Notes: generated by a model not told the origin, from the sequence alone. A stretch of DNA of 64,000 nt from Brasenia schreberi (GCA_036023115.1 JAYKKT010000089.1:12852501-12916500); one strand, 5' to 3'; positions 41,711 through 55,349 are shown, counted from the first letter of the stretch. Made by a program: numbers and translations.

Positions 41711-41905
41711 CTTCAGATCTGAGAATAAGAAACTCCGCCGACGTTAAGGATCGATCGATTACAATCTCACGCAAGGGAGAATCCTGCGACAAAGCCAGGG
41801 ATGCGAAAGGAAGACGGCATTTGCGAAGGAAGATCGCTTCCTCTCTTTACACGCGAGCCAGAGGGAGAGAGAGAGAGAGAGAGACGGAGCAATTCTCTGA
41901 GAAGC
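41711..41905 (-). other. Probable 5'UTR exon of the kinase gene
   Basis: GC- and CpG-richer than the surroundings, with a CT-rich tract on the minus strand typical of plant 5' leaders. It ends at a good donor (TGAAG|GTACGG). Direction, position upstream of the start-codon exon and a TATA-like box about 35 bp upstream fit a first exon. The link to the kinase is inferred; the right border is approximate. Confidence 0.45.
41767..41820 (-). CDS. 17-codon upstream ORF in the probable 5' leader
   Basis: ATG at 41820 to TGA at 41769-41767, encoding MPSSFRIPGFVAGFSLA. It is the first ATG seen in the inferred leader. Short uORFs often lower translation of the main frame; no function is shown. Confidence 0.35.
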   Translation of the reverse strand: MPSSFRIPGFVAGFSLA

Positions 41906-41934
41906 GAAATCTTAAAGAGAAGAGGGGGGAAACA

Positions 41935-41947
41935 AAAATATTATAAA
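41935..41947 (-). promoter_or_regulatory. TATA-like element of the kinase promoter
   Basis: Minus strand reads tttttataatattt, followed 20-40 bp later by the CT-rich leader. The spacing fits a TATA box; no other core element is obvious. Confidence 0.4.
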
Positions 41948-41949
41948 AA

Positions 41950-43056
41950 CTAAAACCCCAATCAAAAGTTCACCTTGAATCCAATGCCACGCTTAAATTA
42001 AACGCAGCTCTTGACGTCTGCCACGTTTCATGTTAACCTTTTTCTGTCCTATATTGCGTCAATCATTCCGTTTTATTCCACTCATACCCCTTAACGAGAG
42101 TCGACGAGCCGAGCTGAACATCTTCGCGCCTCGTTTCATTCCGACTGGATACTTAAAGATCCTCAAATTTATATACTAGTTATTGAAAATACAATTCTTG
42201 CTCATTTAACTTAAACGCTTTCTTTATTAAGCTCCTAAGTTCTTAACAACTCAGAATTTCTTACACGGGCTACAGCTACAGCATGTGATACTGAATCATG
42301 CTATTGAAAAACTCTGTTGAGACAAAGACAAGCTGAAAAAAACGTAAAGGAGGTATGATGGACGGTTCTAAAGAACCATGCTGTGAAGCAAAGTCCACAA
42401 AAATGTTTTTTCATGCATGGGGCCTTCCTGATTATCTCATCATACATTACAATTACATGAGTGGTTTGGAACTGGTCCGGTAGTTTCAACCGAAACCGAA
42501 TAGGGCTAAGAACCGGTTGGAACCAGAACTTGTCAAACAGAAACAAGAGATCGCCTGGTTCGATTTTCTTTCCACCTTCCATGAAACTAATGGTTCCAAA
42601 CTATTAGTTTTAATAATATTCTTTTATCATTTATTTTCACTCAACATGTAAAATACACCATTTTACATTACGAGTATTATTGAATATATATATATATATA
42701 TATATATGTAGAGAGAGAGAGAGAGAAAGAAAGACAAAAGACGGACCAAAGTATGTACTTGCACAAAAGTTGAGCTTTACTATTTTAACAATATTTTCAA
42801 ATTCGTAAATGATTTCTATACTCTTATATTGAAATTGGTGATAACAGTACATAGGGTGTCAAATTTTGCCAAACAAATTACCCTCTTCTTCCTCTCTGTG
42901 ATACATACATATATATAGATATATAGATATATATAGAGAGAGAGAGAGAAGTTAGAGTACTTTCCACACAAGCTTGAATGTGGTGGCTAATAGTTGAAGC
43001 GGTTAAACCATATGAAACAGGAGTTTGAGCACAGTGGTCAATTGAGCATGAATCAC

Positions 43057-43145
<89 letters not shown>

Positions 43146-44686
43146 TTAGAGTACTTTTAACACAAGAGTTGTATGTCCCCCACCCCCTCACACACACACA
43201 CACATATATAATTGTGGTTGAAGCAATTAAATCATACAAAAAAGGGTTTGAACACAGTGTTCAATTGAGCATGAATCATGTCAACCACACGACAATGAGC
43301 CAAGATAAAGTGCAGCCTACTAAAGCACAACCTTATTAACGTACGCAAGCCGAGGCCAGCTTGGCTACCCAGGTTTACCAGATGAACTGAATCGAGCTCT
43401 CGAACCGAACAACGGATCGGCTCGTGTACAATGTGAGCTCCCCAAAGAGAAGGGACTTGATTATTTAGTGTGAGAGGAGGTCGAAGGGGAATCGGCGTCA
43501 AAGAAGGTGATGGCGGGGGTTAGGGATGGTTAATGAAAATGACTAATTCGCGCTCTCGTTCCTTTGTCACGTGCTCCGTGAGAGAGAGAGGCCCGACAGC
43601 CAGCTGGATCCATCGGGGACCAACGCCCGAAGAGGTGAAATTTAAAAGCCTCTAAAGCAGAAATCCCTCTCCCTCTCTCTCTCACACACACACACACTCG
43701 GAATCTTACGGCAACGAGATCCCTTTAATTGAAAAGCCTCCGAAGCACAAATCCCTCTCTTTTTTCTGAATTTTACAGCAACGAGGTCTCTTAGTCAAAT
43801 ATTTACGTTTCACCTCATTACATGAATGTATATGTGGAGCTGCTTATCTTTGGGAGTATCTTCCTCAACCTCTACCAAGTCTTTATCTCCCTACCACGTG
43901 AAATAGAGAGGCATGTGTAAGGGCTCTCTAAGAGGTCATCTAGGGCTGCCGATCTCCGACCATCTCAACAACTTGATCGGAAAAACCTTGTTTGGTTCGG
44001 GATTTAGGCACCTTGATTAGTATCCAAGCTGGCTACCGGCAAATTGCAAGTCAGGCCCAAAACTGACTAGGATATATGATATTACTTGTTGTTAATGTTA
44101 TTATTATTGTTGTAGGATTGCAAACAGGTCTAATGAACTCAAACCCATTGAGGCCAGATCTAGGTTTGAGAAAAACTCAGCAAAAGGATGATTGTTGTCT
44201 GGGTTGACCGGACCCAACCCGATTTGCCACCCCTAAGGTCACCCGTTCAAGTAACCTTACGGTAATTCGGGTCTTTTTCAGTATTAAGTGAAGTTGGCTA
44301 GGGGAAGACACCCAATTGACTTCCTTAGCGTTCATCCACCTACTAGTAGTTATCTCACATTCCTTTCACCTTAACATCAAGTCTTCTTCCATTCTAAATG
44401 AGAACTGGCATACTACTATCGAATAAATTAGTGCATTAATTGTTGGCCCATGAAAAAAATAAGTCGACTTATTACACTCACCATCAATAGCATACTAAAT
44501 TAAACTGATAGAAAGGCCATCCGAACTGAAAGCTGCTGTTTGATGTTTATTTTGAAAAGATAGCAGTAAAATGTAATACATGAATTCTAAGTTTTCCATT
44601 TGCATAAAGAGAGAGGCATAATGTTGTACAACGTAGCTGAAACGCACCGACGAAGCACTCAAAGGAACTGGTTGGTCCGTGTTTAG
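41950..44686. other. Intergenic sequence with microsatellites
   Basis: No coding domain recognised. Contains (TA)n/(GA)n at 42687-42725, a GA run at 42935-42950, the compound palindromic microsatellite at 43059-43145 and CA/CT runs near 43670-43700. Around 42470-42560 there is a low-copy ggtt/ccgg-rich stretch of unknown nature. Confidence 0.5.
43059..43145. repeat. Self-complementary microsatellite (CT)n(AT)n(AG)n
   Basis: About 23 CT units, 10 AT units, then about 10 AG units. The whole array is its own reverse complement, so it can fold into a long hairpin. Confidence 0.95.
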
Positions 44687-45955
44687 TGGCGGATCCAGAA
44701 ATTTGCATGGGGTGAAGCAAATAAGCCATGAGGCTGTTTAAGGTGGGGGCGAACTATACATTATGATCACAGAGATATTGTGCTTTTTTATTCATTTTTT
44801 TAATTTCGAGTCCCGCCTTGGCTCAATGTAGATCCGTCAATCCGTTACATGGTGACAGGATAACCAGTGGGCAGGTAGACTCGCTAAACTCGACTAGAGA
44901 TGCCGATAGGATCACATCTATGGTTAGAAGCTCCATTACAAATTTCATGGATACCACTCGGAGGCCAAGTAGGAATTGCTATTTTCCCCTCGTAATGTAA
45001 ACTGCAAAATTTCCCATGGGTTATGGCCTTCTCTTGTATTTAAAAAAAACATTGCATGGACAGCATCTTTACAAAAAGAGGCATATTTTCTCTATCCCTG
45101 CAAAAGTTATGCAAGTAATTTGGCAAATGTTGGCATTGATTATAGTTCTTTGATCGAACACTATAAATTGAGCCAAGTTGAGAATATATTGGTCTCCCTC
45201 CTAAAATGAACCAAACAACCCTTTCTTAGATATTCACAAAATCGATCATCCTTCTTCAGATAATCGTTAAAATTGTTCCCTCCCGTTTATGATGGAAATT
45301 TATTCTAAATTTTGACACACATGTGAGGCAGGAATCTGCTTCAAATAGAATGGTTGGTGGCCCGGGATCCTATATGCATAATAGGTATGGGCTTATATAG
45401 TATCTAAATACAATGACAAATCAACATTAAGGAGAGGTGAGGCATGCAGATCTCTCTCTCTCTCTCTACACACACACATATGGAGAACATGTATCTAAAA
45501 TATGATAATTCAAAAATATCAGCACACATGTGGAATAAGAATATGATACAAGTAGAAAGCTGCTGCCCAAGATCCGAATCATAAAATAAACATAGTTCTA
45601 TAAATAATATATATACAATGAGATATCTACATTAAGGATCGGTGAGGCATCTCTCTCTCTACACACATATGTGTGTGTGCGACTATGCAAATTAGATCGA
45701 CAGTCATATATTATATGCACCTGTAGGGCATCCAGTTGGACAGAAATCGCCAGAGCAGCCTATATCCACTTTACCGTACAAATAAGATTTCTTTTCTCTT
45801 GTTAGCGGAGTCAATAATCCCAGCAAAAAGGGATACCTTGCACCGGCTACGGGCTGATAGGAGTTCGATTTCTTGGTGAGCATCTTGTATGGGTCCGACT
45901 AAACCTGCTTGAATGTCAAAAGAACAAAAGGACACAACCAATATCAAAGAAATCT

Positions 45956-46044
<89 letters not shown>

Positions 46045-46772
46045 TATATGTATGTGTGTGTGCGTGTTGTAATAGGGCCCAGTCCAGTGCTGGGATGATT
46101 GGGGTCCCAAAAGAATGACATAGGGCCTCAAGAGTCACGTCAAAAGAAATTCTCACCAAGTACTTGGGAAGCCCAATCCATGATCCTCGAGCATCTTATT
46201 GTGTATAGCTTTTAGGTCTAAGCTTGAACTTGATTTCGAATGGTTATCTTGATCATTCTAGCTCGATAGCAAATGCACTAAAAGAGACATTTAAGCAGGT
46301 ATTGAATGATGCAACAAAGGTGAGTCAGTTTTGCAGCAAGAAGGATCATGTCAGCCTTCGGCTTATATGATGGGGTGGTTGACTTAGAGTCCTTGGCATG
46401 CTAATTTATGAGCCAATGGATCACAGCTACGAGGGCTCTATAACTCTTGGTGTCAGTGGGCTGTATAGCACATGTCTCGGCTCAGCAGGCATTTAGGTGG
46501 CCCACAACCATGACCATGGCAGCCTCTTTGTTTGCAATCTAGTGGCTTACAGCTAGGTTGTGTGAGTGTGTGTGTGCACGCGAATGAGCTCACTTGTGTG
46601 TCCTATGGTATGGTTTTTCCACCGGTTACAGAAAGACCGTGATCTATTTGAAAAATTGAATGGAAAGACCCTGGCCTGTGGTTCATTGTATGTGTACAAT
46701 ACATAGTCTGCCCCACCTAAAACAATCCCATGACCTATTTGCCTAACTCTAAACATACTTCTAGATCCGCCA
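44687..46772. mobile_element. Inverted repeat pair bounding a 2.1-kb segment
   Basis: tggcggatccagaaattt and the following ~75 bp (gcaaataagccatgaggct, ggtggggg) at 44687 recur inverted at about 46690-46772. This may be one DNA element with TIRs or two short elements in opposite orientation. The interior has no recognised gene but many microsatellites. Confidence 0.55.
45957..46060. repeat. Compound microsatellite (TC)n(TATC)n(TA)n(CA)n
   Basis: Uninterrupted TC run of about 42 bp, then TATC, TA and CA/TG units. Confidence 0.95.
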
Positions 46773-47478
46773 GTGACTGTTTGAGCTGGAGGAAAGTATT
46801 GTAAACTTTTTCCGACCGTCGAGAGTACCCTACCAGTTTATCATGTTACAGACGTATTCCGACTGTTGTGACGGTTTCCGGCCGTCGGAATTATTTTGAC
46901 GCAGAACTGAATTTATCTTCAGTTGTCGATCTCTCCTGCTCACAAGTGGAATCTCTGATGCTAGGTCAGGGGGATTATGTACGTTTATGAGAATGGATGT
47001 ACAAAATCGATATCCAGCTAGCCTCAACTTAGAAAACAAGCTATATGCAGCAGGGGTTGATTTTGCAGGAGAAACAGTAAATGAAAGATACGTCTGTAAA
47101 TGAGTCGAGCTAAGGCTGTTTGTTTTCATCCTCGTTATACGCTGATAAGAGATGAAACAAACTCAAACTAAGACGAGTGTCGGCGAGCTGAATGAGACCA
47201 ATGTAATGAGCTTACTTGTAAAACTTCCTCTTTCTTCATTTTTGGTTACAATGGGGAGGCCGAAGCCAGCTATGCATACGCTACGAATAGAACTCGCACC
47301 CTCCATCTGGTGGTGAAGAGAGTGCTGCCACATGGGCTAACGCCCTTAGTGCAACTCACTTTTGAAACTTAAAAACACATTAGGCTTTATGTGGTTAATG
47401 AATCTCATATTCATTAAACTTTCGAGTTGGTTTCTTCATGTGATTTTATTGTGGAAATATGATTTGTGACCATTATTT
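46773..47478. other. Intergenic, no recognised feature
   Basis: A 99-codon minus-strand ORF at 47129-46830 has no domain I recognise and no supporting context. Confidence 0.4.
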
Positions 47479-49913
47479 TCTAGGGTGATTTTTAAAATAT
47501 CAAAATATATTTGGTGAAGGTTATGATTATAATCATGTTGTAGCATTAAGAGTTACTTATTTGAGTGATAATTATGTTCATTAGTAACACATGTAGTGGT
47601 AACTTATGAGCATTTTGCAGTCATGTTTCGGTAGTAAGATCCACTTACTTAAGGGATAATTGTGCTTATTGTCATTATTACATAGTTGTTGTAACTTATA
47701 TGCATTTAACAACTATGTTATGGCATTAAGAGTCACCTTCTTGAGTAGTAATTATTCTCATTAGTAGCATCTCATGAGTTATATCTTCACACTATTGTAA
47801 AAAAGGTTCTACCAACTCTTCTCCCATGATGTGAGTGATTTATGTCACGACCCAGGCCACGGGTCCTACTGAGTGGTCAACATCCTTTTGACCTGTCCGA
47901 TGTGACTCATAGCCCAAAGCGTGAGGGAAACAGAAAGTCTAGGGTCAACCTTATTCAAACAACTAAACGACAAACTTTTCATGACTAAAATCTAAATATC
48001 ACATTTATTCATGATTAGTGGAGTCTAACCAACAACCAATTTTATGACCCTCCACTTCATAATCCAAATCCAAGTTCAATTAGAATAATCCAATAATTCA
48101 AATACAACAAACTTTATACTACCTTTTTATTGAAGTTGACTCGGTGCTATAACCTCGACCACCTCACGGCATCTGCTACTCGATCCTATAATATTATATG
48201 AAATATGAACACCATAATCATGCTCGTAGGTAGATGTGATATCTTTACAATCATAATCATACTAAAGATATGCATGTTTTAAATCACACATAAGATAAAA
48301 CTATATCATAGTTTAAGTAAATATTTTAAGTTGAAACATGCATGCATAATCAAACACATCTCATTAATACAATTTAATTTCAATATTAAGACCACTATCA
48401 TGTCTAACCACAACCACACCATAGAAGGCTCATGATCTCTCCTTCGGTCCTGACACGTGGCATCCAATAGCCATAATACAGGTTCATTAGGTCCCAGACC
48501 TTAACAAATTGTAAAATAACTCATCAAGTCCTACTCCTTGGGTTTATAGGGAAACGGTTTCCAAAAACCACCAATGTGGTTATACTTTTGCACAATTATG
48601 TGAACAACCTCAAAATCATATCATGTCACCTAGAACATCTCCTAATCTTTAGGCATCCATAGTTTCTCATATTATATCTTTATTTTAAGTATCAAATCCA
48701 TATATCCAAATCTAGTATCAGAACTATTTCATTTTTTAAAATACTCTCTACCCTCGCTAGTTTACCATATGACTTAACATGTCTCCAACCAAAGCATACC
48801 GTACAACACAACATGAGTTGCCAAATGCAAGCTACATGCAAGCATGTACGACCAATAAAGTAGCCAACGAGTTAGCATGTATGACTCTAGAATACCCAAA
48901 AACCTAATTTGGATCCTTATAGTTTGTTGGGATCCAATTAAAGAATTCAAATCCATTTTTTATTGAGATTGGATCCTACTTTATAGTCTACAAACCGGAT
49001 CTCAAACCGAAACCGTGTCTCCATGGGGACACGAACTCAGCGTCGCTGATGGTCGACATGACACATATCGTGGAACTATCAATTTCAATTACCAAAAATG
49101 ACGGTTTTTGGCTAGATTTCCCTAGCTATCACCATCAAAAGGTTCGTCGTTGGATGACGAAATGTTTCCCATTGGCAATCGCTGTCAAACAATGGCAATT
49201 TTATTAGAAAATGGAAGGGAAATGGGTGGTTTTGCCCATTTCACAAAAGCTCGCCAGAAACCTCATGGTTTCTAGAGATTCCTCATTCGTTGGAGCTCAA
49301 GGGACAACCCACAAGAGTCGTTTCCCACATTTGCTCCCTCCTTTTCCCTAAGATGTTGGTGATTGTTGGTTTAATGACCGAAAAAAAAAGCAAGGAACCC
49401 TTACCTCAAGAAATTCAACGGTTCACATTCTCCATCTCCCACCGGCCTCCTTGCAATGACGAATCCCTCCCTCCCTCTCTCTCCAACTAGTTTGCCCTAG
49501 CAACCATCGTCAGCTTGACATCAGCAGCCCATATGGGTTGTTCCATGGAAATAGAGTAGGAGGGGTGACCCTTCTACCATGTGGGTTCGGGTTGGATCAG
49601 ACCCAATTTGGATCGATCTAACCAAAATATTACACTTTCCTGCTTAGTTTTTGAAGAGATTTTTCAAATCTTTTATAGTAATAATTAGATTTGTGAGCAA
49701 GACAAGTCGATGGTCTTCGTTGTATCCTAAAGGTATTTATCGAGATTCATTGCGGTTGGTTAATTGATACTGGTGGTAGTAAATAAATCTAAAGGTTAGT
49801 ATTTATCACGCCTCAAGATAATGCTATCTTAACCTTTTTTTAGGGTATTAAATTCAATCTCTTGAAAGATGACCACTTAAGAACCGTGCCATCTATAAGA
49901 GTTCAATACAATA
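47479..49913 (+). repeat. 5' LTR of copia E, interrupted at 47843-49634
   Basis: The left piece carries about three ~91-bp tandem units (aagagttacttatttgagtg, ataattatg..cattagta). The right piece (gaagagatttttcaaatc to gttcaatacaata) matches the second half of the 3' LTR. Confidence 0.72.
47843..49634. mobile_element. Element F1: 1.8-kb noncoding TG..CA element (possible solo LTR)
   Basis: Runs from tgtcacgacccaggcc to aaaatattaca, dropped into the 5' LTR of copia E. Comparison with the 3' LTR shows the interrupted target (gagtg then tttcct). The flanks attta and ctttc agree only 3/5 as a TSD. No coding domain. TG..CA ends and ~5-bp target suggest a solo LTR, but no parent element is in view. 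Related, inverted: 55350-57398. Confidence 0.6.
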
Positions 49914-52900
49914 ATTTTTATGCTTATCTGCTCAAGATAGCTATTTTCCTCTGAGAGAGGACATCTAACTTCATTAAATTGGATATATTTGATGATGATA
50001 AAAGAAGATGCGCTTCCTTCTAATACCTTTGAAGGTTGTGTATGTTCCCATTATATCAAGGTCAAAGAAGAAGAAGAATGAGATCTTTGAAGAAGCCTGT
50101 AAATGACAAAAGTAAAATAACAATGATTATATTTATATGAGTCACATCTTCAACATCATATAAGATATCTTATTCAACACCAACCAAACATTAGCATGTG
50201 CAAAGGACCTATGAGGCAAACTTGAAGCAAGGTACATCATAGGAAATGCTATAAGTAATAAATTTCTTGTTATCCATTTCAGCAATTATAAGATGGTAGA
50301 AAAGTTATAAAACAATTGTATGAGCCTAATCGAATCTTCAATAATTTTAAATAACATAAGATGAGCATGAATAAAACTAATGTTGTCTCTTCTATTATAA
50401 ACAAACTTCTTCATTGGAATGATTTTAAAAGAACTTTGAAACATAAGAAGAAAGACATTTCTCTTGAGTAATTTACTAATCATCTCACACATAAGAAAGA
50501 GTACCAAAACCATGATAATTCTAAATAACAATCTACTTAAGACGAAGTCTATGCTATAGAATAAGCTAAATCTATAGAGCCCTCAAATAAAAAAATTGAG
50601 ATTTTAAAAAATCTTATGAAAACAATAGGAGGAACACCAAACCTAAGAAAAAGAAAAGTCAATGATATCATTTTGTAAAGTTCTGTCATTATAACAATGA
50701 ATGTCGATACTTAAAAAAGTTAAACAAAGACAAGAGTCTCAATTTTTTTAAGAACAATCTTGTTGCCATCATATGTTTGCAAAAATCAAAGTCTTTTTAA
50801 AATCTTAATAGAACAAGAGTTATAGATTTTATACATGGGCAATGTTTTTACGACTCAAGTGAAAGGCAAAGAGATTATTGAACTCGAATTTACTTTGAGT
50901 AAAGTTTTTACTCTTAAGGATGTATTCTTCATATCTTATATAAGAAAAAATTTGGTGATGACTCTCTTTCTTAATAAGTATGAGTTTAAAAGTTTATTTG
51001 AGAGGGACAAGTTTATTTTGTTTATAGGAGGTATGTTTATTAGGAAGAGTTATCTATGTGAGTGCATGTTTATGTTGAATGCCAATAAAAAGGATGTTGT
51101 TTCTTGTTATATTGTTGACTTGTCTAGTTTGTGGCATTTTTTTGAGGCATGTGAATTTTAAAAAATTATATGATATGATCAAGTTAGATTTGATTCCAAA
51201 AATTGTCAAGTCAACGTATTAATGTTCTACTAGCATGCACACCAAACTTTCACTAGACTCACATTTTCAAGAATTAAAAGAAGTTTTAAAATTTTGGATT
51301 TAATTTATTTAGATGTTTGTAATTTGCATGGTTGTCTAACGATAGGAGGAAAAAGGTATTTTATACCTTTTATTTATGATTGTACTAGATTTTGTATGTT
51401 TATTTGATGTATACAAATAATAAAGTTTTGAAAAAGTTTAAAATTTTTAAAACTCAAGTACAACTTCAACATGAAACTTTTATTAGGAGGGAAAAATATT
51501 GTAATCCTAGCTATTTTAAATCTATGAGAATTATACATCCAACTACAACTCATTACTCTCTACAACAAAATGGTGTTGTAGAAAAGAAAAATAGAGTGTT
51601 ATAAGAAAAGATAAATTCTATGTTATCATATTGCTATTGAGGTGAAGGATTATTAATTACTTGTTTTATTTTAAATAGAGTTTGAAATAAAAAGAACCAG
51701 ATTGCCCCATATGAACTTTAGAATAAAAAAAGTTCTAACCTAAACTTTCTTAAAGTTTAAAATTGTAGGGCTATTGTCAAAGTTTTGGAACTCAAAATAA
51801 AGAAATTAGGTGAAAGAGGAATTAAGTATATCTTCTTAAGATATGCTATATATAGTAAGGCATATGGGTTCATTGTAATTGAATTAAATGACTTATATTC
51901 TATTACGAAAATAGGGTGAAGAGATGTTATTTTTTAAGAAAATAAATTTACCTCAATTCCTATATCTAGAAGACATGTTTTAAAAAGATGAACATGATCT
52001 AAAAGATGTTGGAACTAGTAATAACAATATAGAGAGTTCAATACCTATACAAAGCAAAAGGCAATGACTTTTGGACCAGATTTTCATATGTTCATAATTA
52101 AAGAAACTTGTGACTCAATTGTAAGTAATATGTTATTTTGTTATAATGCAGAAAATGATCTTGAGACTTATGACGTGGCTAATTTTATTGCAAATGGTTT
52201 TTAAAAAAAAAAGTTGATGAAATAATTGATAACTTTAAAGCTAGGCTTATTACTAAGGGTTTTCTTAAAAGAAGGAATTGATTATTTTGACACATATGAA
52301 TCGATAGCTAGAATAACTATAATTAGAGTTCTTTTAGCACTTGTATTTATATATAAACATGTTATTCACTATGTTAAAATATTGTTTTTAAATGATAAAT
52401 TAAATGAGAAACTGCATATGAAATGATACAAAGTATTTATTTTACTTGGACTGAAGCATAATGTTTGTAAATTAGTAAAGTCCTTATATAGTTTAAAGAA
52501 AACCCTATAGTAATGAAATAAAAAATTTGATAAAGTTATTCTTAAAAATGGTTTCAAAATAAATAAATCAAAAAATGTGTTTATAGCAAATTCAATCATA
52601 GAAAAGGTTGTTTGATTTGTTTATATGTCGATAACATATTCATTTTTGGTATTAAATTAAAAGAAGTTAAAAATGTCAAAAAAGATTATCTACTAATTTT
52701 GACATGAAAGATATGAGAGAACCAAATGCTATTCTAGGTATTAGAATAACAAGAGAGAGAAATAATATAGGAGTTACACATTCTTATTATATTAAAAAAA
52801 GTTTTAAAGAAATTTAATTATTTTGATTGCTATCATTTCTCTTCTCTATTTTATATAAATACTAAATTAATATTAAACAAAAGATGTCACATGGCACAAT

Positions 52901-54177
52901 TAGAGTATGCTAAAAGCATTGGATGCTTGATGTATCATTATAAGCTTGTACACATGACCATGTATATTGCGTATGCTATAGATGAGACTAAGATTAGTAT
53001 ACAAGCAGTGCAAGTAAGAACCACTAGCGTGCTATGTCAAGTAAGAGTATTAGAAAATGCTTAAAAAGGATAAAATTAATTATAGTGTAAACTATATTGG
53101 TAAAATCCTTCGACTTGAGGAAGGATACAAAGGAATGCCATTTGGGTAAGTTATACTGAGAAGATCATTACTTGAAGCAAGTGATTGGGTCTTCTTCACT
53201 CTTCTGTATCGGTGTTGTTTCTTAGGGATCAAAGAAACAAACTTGCGTCTGGAATTTCACCGTGGATGTAGAGATTTGTAACTATAGGAGTTTGTAGAAT
53301 TTGTAGCTTTAGCTATGGTAGGAAAATAAGTTGAATAGCATAGAAACATGCTTAATAGAGATTCCAATATGGCCCAAAATTAATAGCACCAATATCCCCA
53401 TATAGTGTGATGAGTCGGTTAACACTTTCAAACAGCATTTAGGAAAGTGTATTATGAAAAGTCTGAAGACTGCGTTGGACTAAGACATAGTAATGTAGAA
53501 AGACTTGATTACAAATGGAGTGATCTTTGTTATTTATATATTTATATAAGGTAAGAACAAAATCTTGCAGATTGCTTATATGAAAGGATTGATAAGAGAT
53601 TTGGCATAGGAAAGTATTGATAAGGATTGGTCAGTCGAGTGATATTGTGCAAATGATCACCCGATGGTAGAATCTGGAAGCTCACACTTGAGTGGCATCA
53701 AGTCTTGAGTTCAATGAGAAAAGTACATCATTAGAGTGATTTCAAGTACTTACTAAATCATATCCGTCCCAAGGTAGAAAGTACTTGGTCTCGCTAAGTA
53801 AATAAAGGGAAGGTTGAGCTTTGTTCTTAATAGACCTATAGCAAATATATTTCTTTGAAGTGCGTTATTATGGGGCACTTTTGTTAGAATCTACCTATGA
53901 GTGTATAGTGGGGCCACTTCTTGGAGTTAAGGGCTTGACTCTTAAAGCATCCATGAGAAAGGATACCAGACATAGACCTATAAAATGTGCCAATTGAAAT
54001 ATAATATATACCACTTTAGAATTTTATATGTAAGTTCAAAGCTTGTCTACTGTTCAATTTAAACAAATGAAGCTAATATCTTTATAGGTAAATGTTCAAA
54101 TTGTGATATACCTTTATCGAAACTATAAGATTTTTAAAGTGATAATTTTTCAAATGTATTTTAAAAATTATGAGGAT
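49914..54177 (+). pseudogene. Internal region of copia E
   Basis: Fragments in order: possible CCHC remnant near 50690, protease/pre-integrase 50835-51160, integrase 51300-51700, RT 52200-52960, RNase H end near 53550, then untranslated sequence to the 3' LTR. No intact motif for catalysis; the RT YVDD box is decayed near 52620. Confidence 0.68.
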
Positions 54178-54990
54178 TGTTGGGTGATTTTTAAAATACA
54201 AAAATATTTTTGGTGAAGGTTATGGTTGCAAGCATGTTGTGATATTAAGAGCTACTCACTTGAGTGATAATTATACTCATTAATAGCACATGTAGTGGTT
54301 GTAACTCAAGAATATTTTGCACTCATGTTTTTTGTATTAAGATTCACTTGGAGTGATAATTATTTTCATTAATAGCACACGTAGTGGCCATAACTCATGA
54401 CCATTTTATAGTCATATTTTAGTATTAAGAGTTATTTGTTTGAGTGATAATTATGCTTATTAATAACACATGTAGTGATTGTAACTCATGAGCATTTTGC
54501 AACCATGTTTTGGTGTTAAGATATACTTACTTGAGTGATAATTGTGCTCATTAACAGTACATATCGCGGTTGTAATTTATATGTATTTAACAACCATGAC
54601 TATATAGTGGTATTGTAAATAAGATATATCCAACTTTTCTCTCATGGTTTGAGTGCTTTCCTACGGATTTTTTTAAGAGAGTTTACAAGTCTATTGTAGC
54701 ACTAATTGAATTTGCAACATCATCATCTTTACTTTGTCGGTTTGTTTAAGGCTTAATTGCATTTATATAAGACTAATCGTGGGCCTTCATTATATCTTGA
54801 AGGTGTTTGTCAAGGTCTATTATATCGGTTAATTGATATCAATAGCAACAAAAAACCTACATGTCATGTCAGTGTTTATCATGCCTTGAATAATAGTATT
54901 ATTCTAACCTTTTTTTAAAGATGTTAAATTTGATATCTCAATTGCCAACTACTCAGGAACTACATCATCTACAAGAGTTCAACGCCAACA
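54178..54990 (+). repeat. 3' LTR of copia E with four ~91-bp tandem units
   Basis: Starts tgttgggtgattttt, ends aacgccaaca. Tandem units with attaagagttacttgtttgag-like cores run 54235-54600. TATA-like tttatataag is near 54766. Confidence 0.75.
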
Positions 54991-55070
54991 TGTTCTAACA
55001 TATATACACTTGTAAGCATTATATATGTTTAACTACATGAGCAACTTAGAGGAAGATAGAGGGGGATAGA

Positions 55071-55132
55071 GTAGGGTGTTGGTTTGTCTTTCTAAGTAGG
55101 GTGTTGGTTTGGCTTTCTCAGTAGGGTGTCAC
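55071..55132. repeat. 25-bp tandem repeat
   Basis: gtagggtgttggtttgtctt starts at 55071 and 55096, with a partial third copy at 55121. Confidence 0.88.
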
Positions 55133-55349
55133 TTTACCTTTTTGTCGATTGACCCCTTACAATCTATGTGTCTCCCTCTTCAGCCTCTCTTCCACCTTCT
55201 TTCTCTCCTTCTAAGGAGTTGGAGTGTGTGACAGTAGAGGCAAGACGAGGTTTCTAGGCCATGAGAGGAAGCAATAGTTGTTTTACATGCAACCTCTCTT
55301 TGTGTATTCTCTTCTTCTATCTCTCTCTCCCATCCTCTTTCTTTCCCTT

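Larger units (their letters stand above)
47479..54990 (+). mobile_element. Copia E: degenerate Ty1/copia element, 5' LTR split by element F1
   Basis: Two related LTRs (47479-47842 plus 49635-49913; 54178-54990) enclose a highly decayed plus-strand pol: GAG-pre-integrase region 50835-51160, integrase near 51390-51600 (HYSLQQNGVVEKKNR), RT near 52226-52700 (KEGIDYFDTYESIA, SLYSLKK) and an RNase H end near 53550 (EQNLADCL). AT-rich with stops everywhere. It is the oldest-looking LTR element in the window. Confidence 0.75.

Noticed and set aside
43003..43239. Minus-strand ORF with Arg/Glu and Ser/Leu runs
   Set aside because: Translation of the compound microsatellite.
46830..47129. 99-codon minus-strand ORF as a gene
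   Set aside because: No recognisable domain, no splice or promoter context, composition like surroundings.
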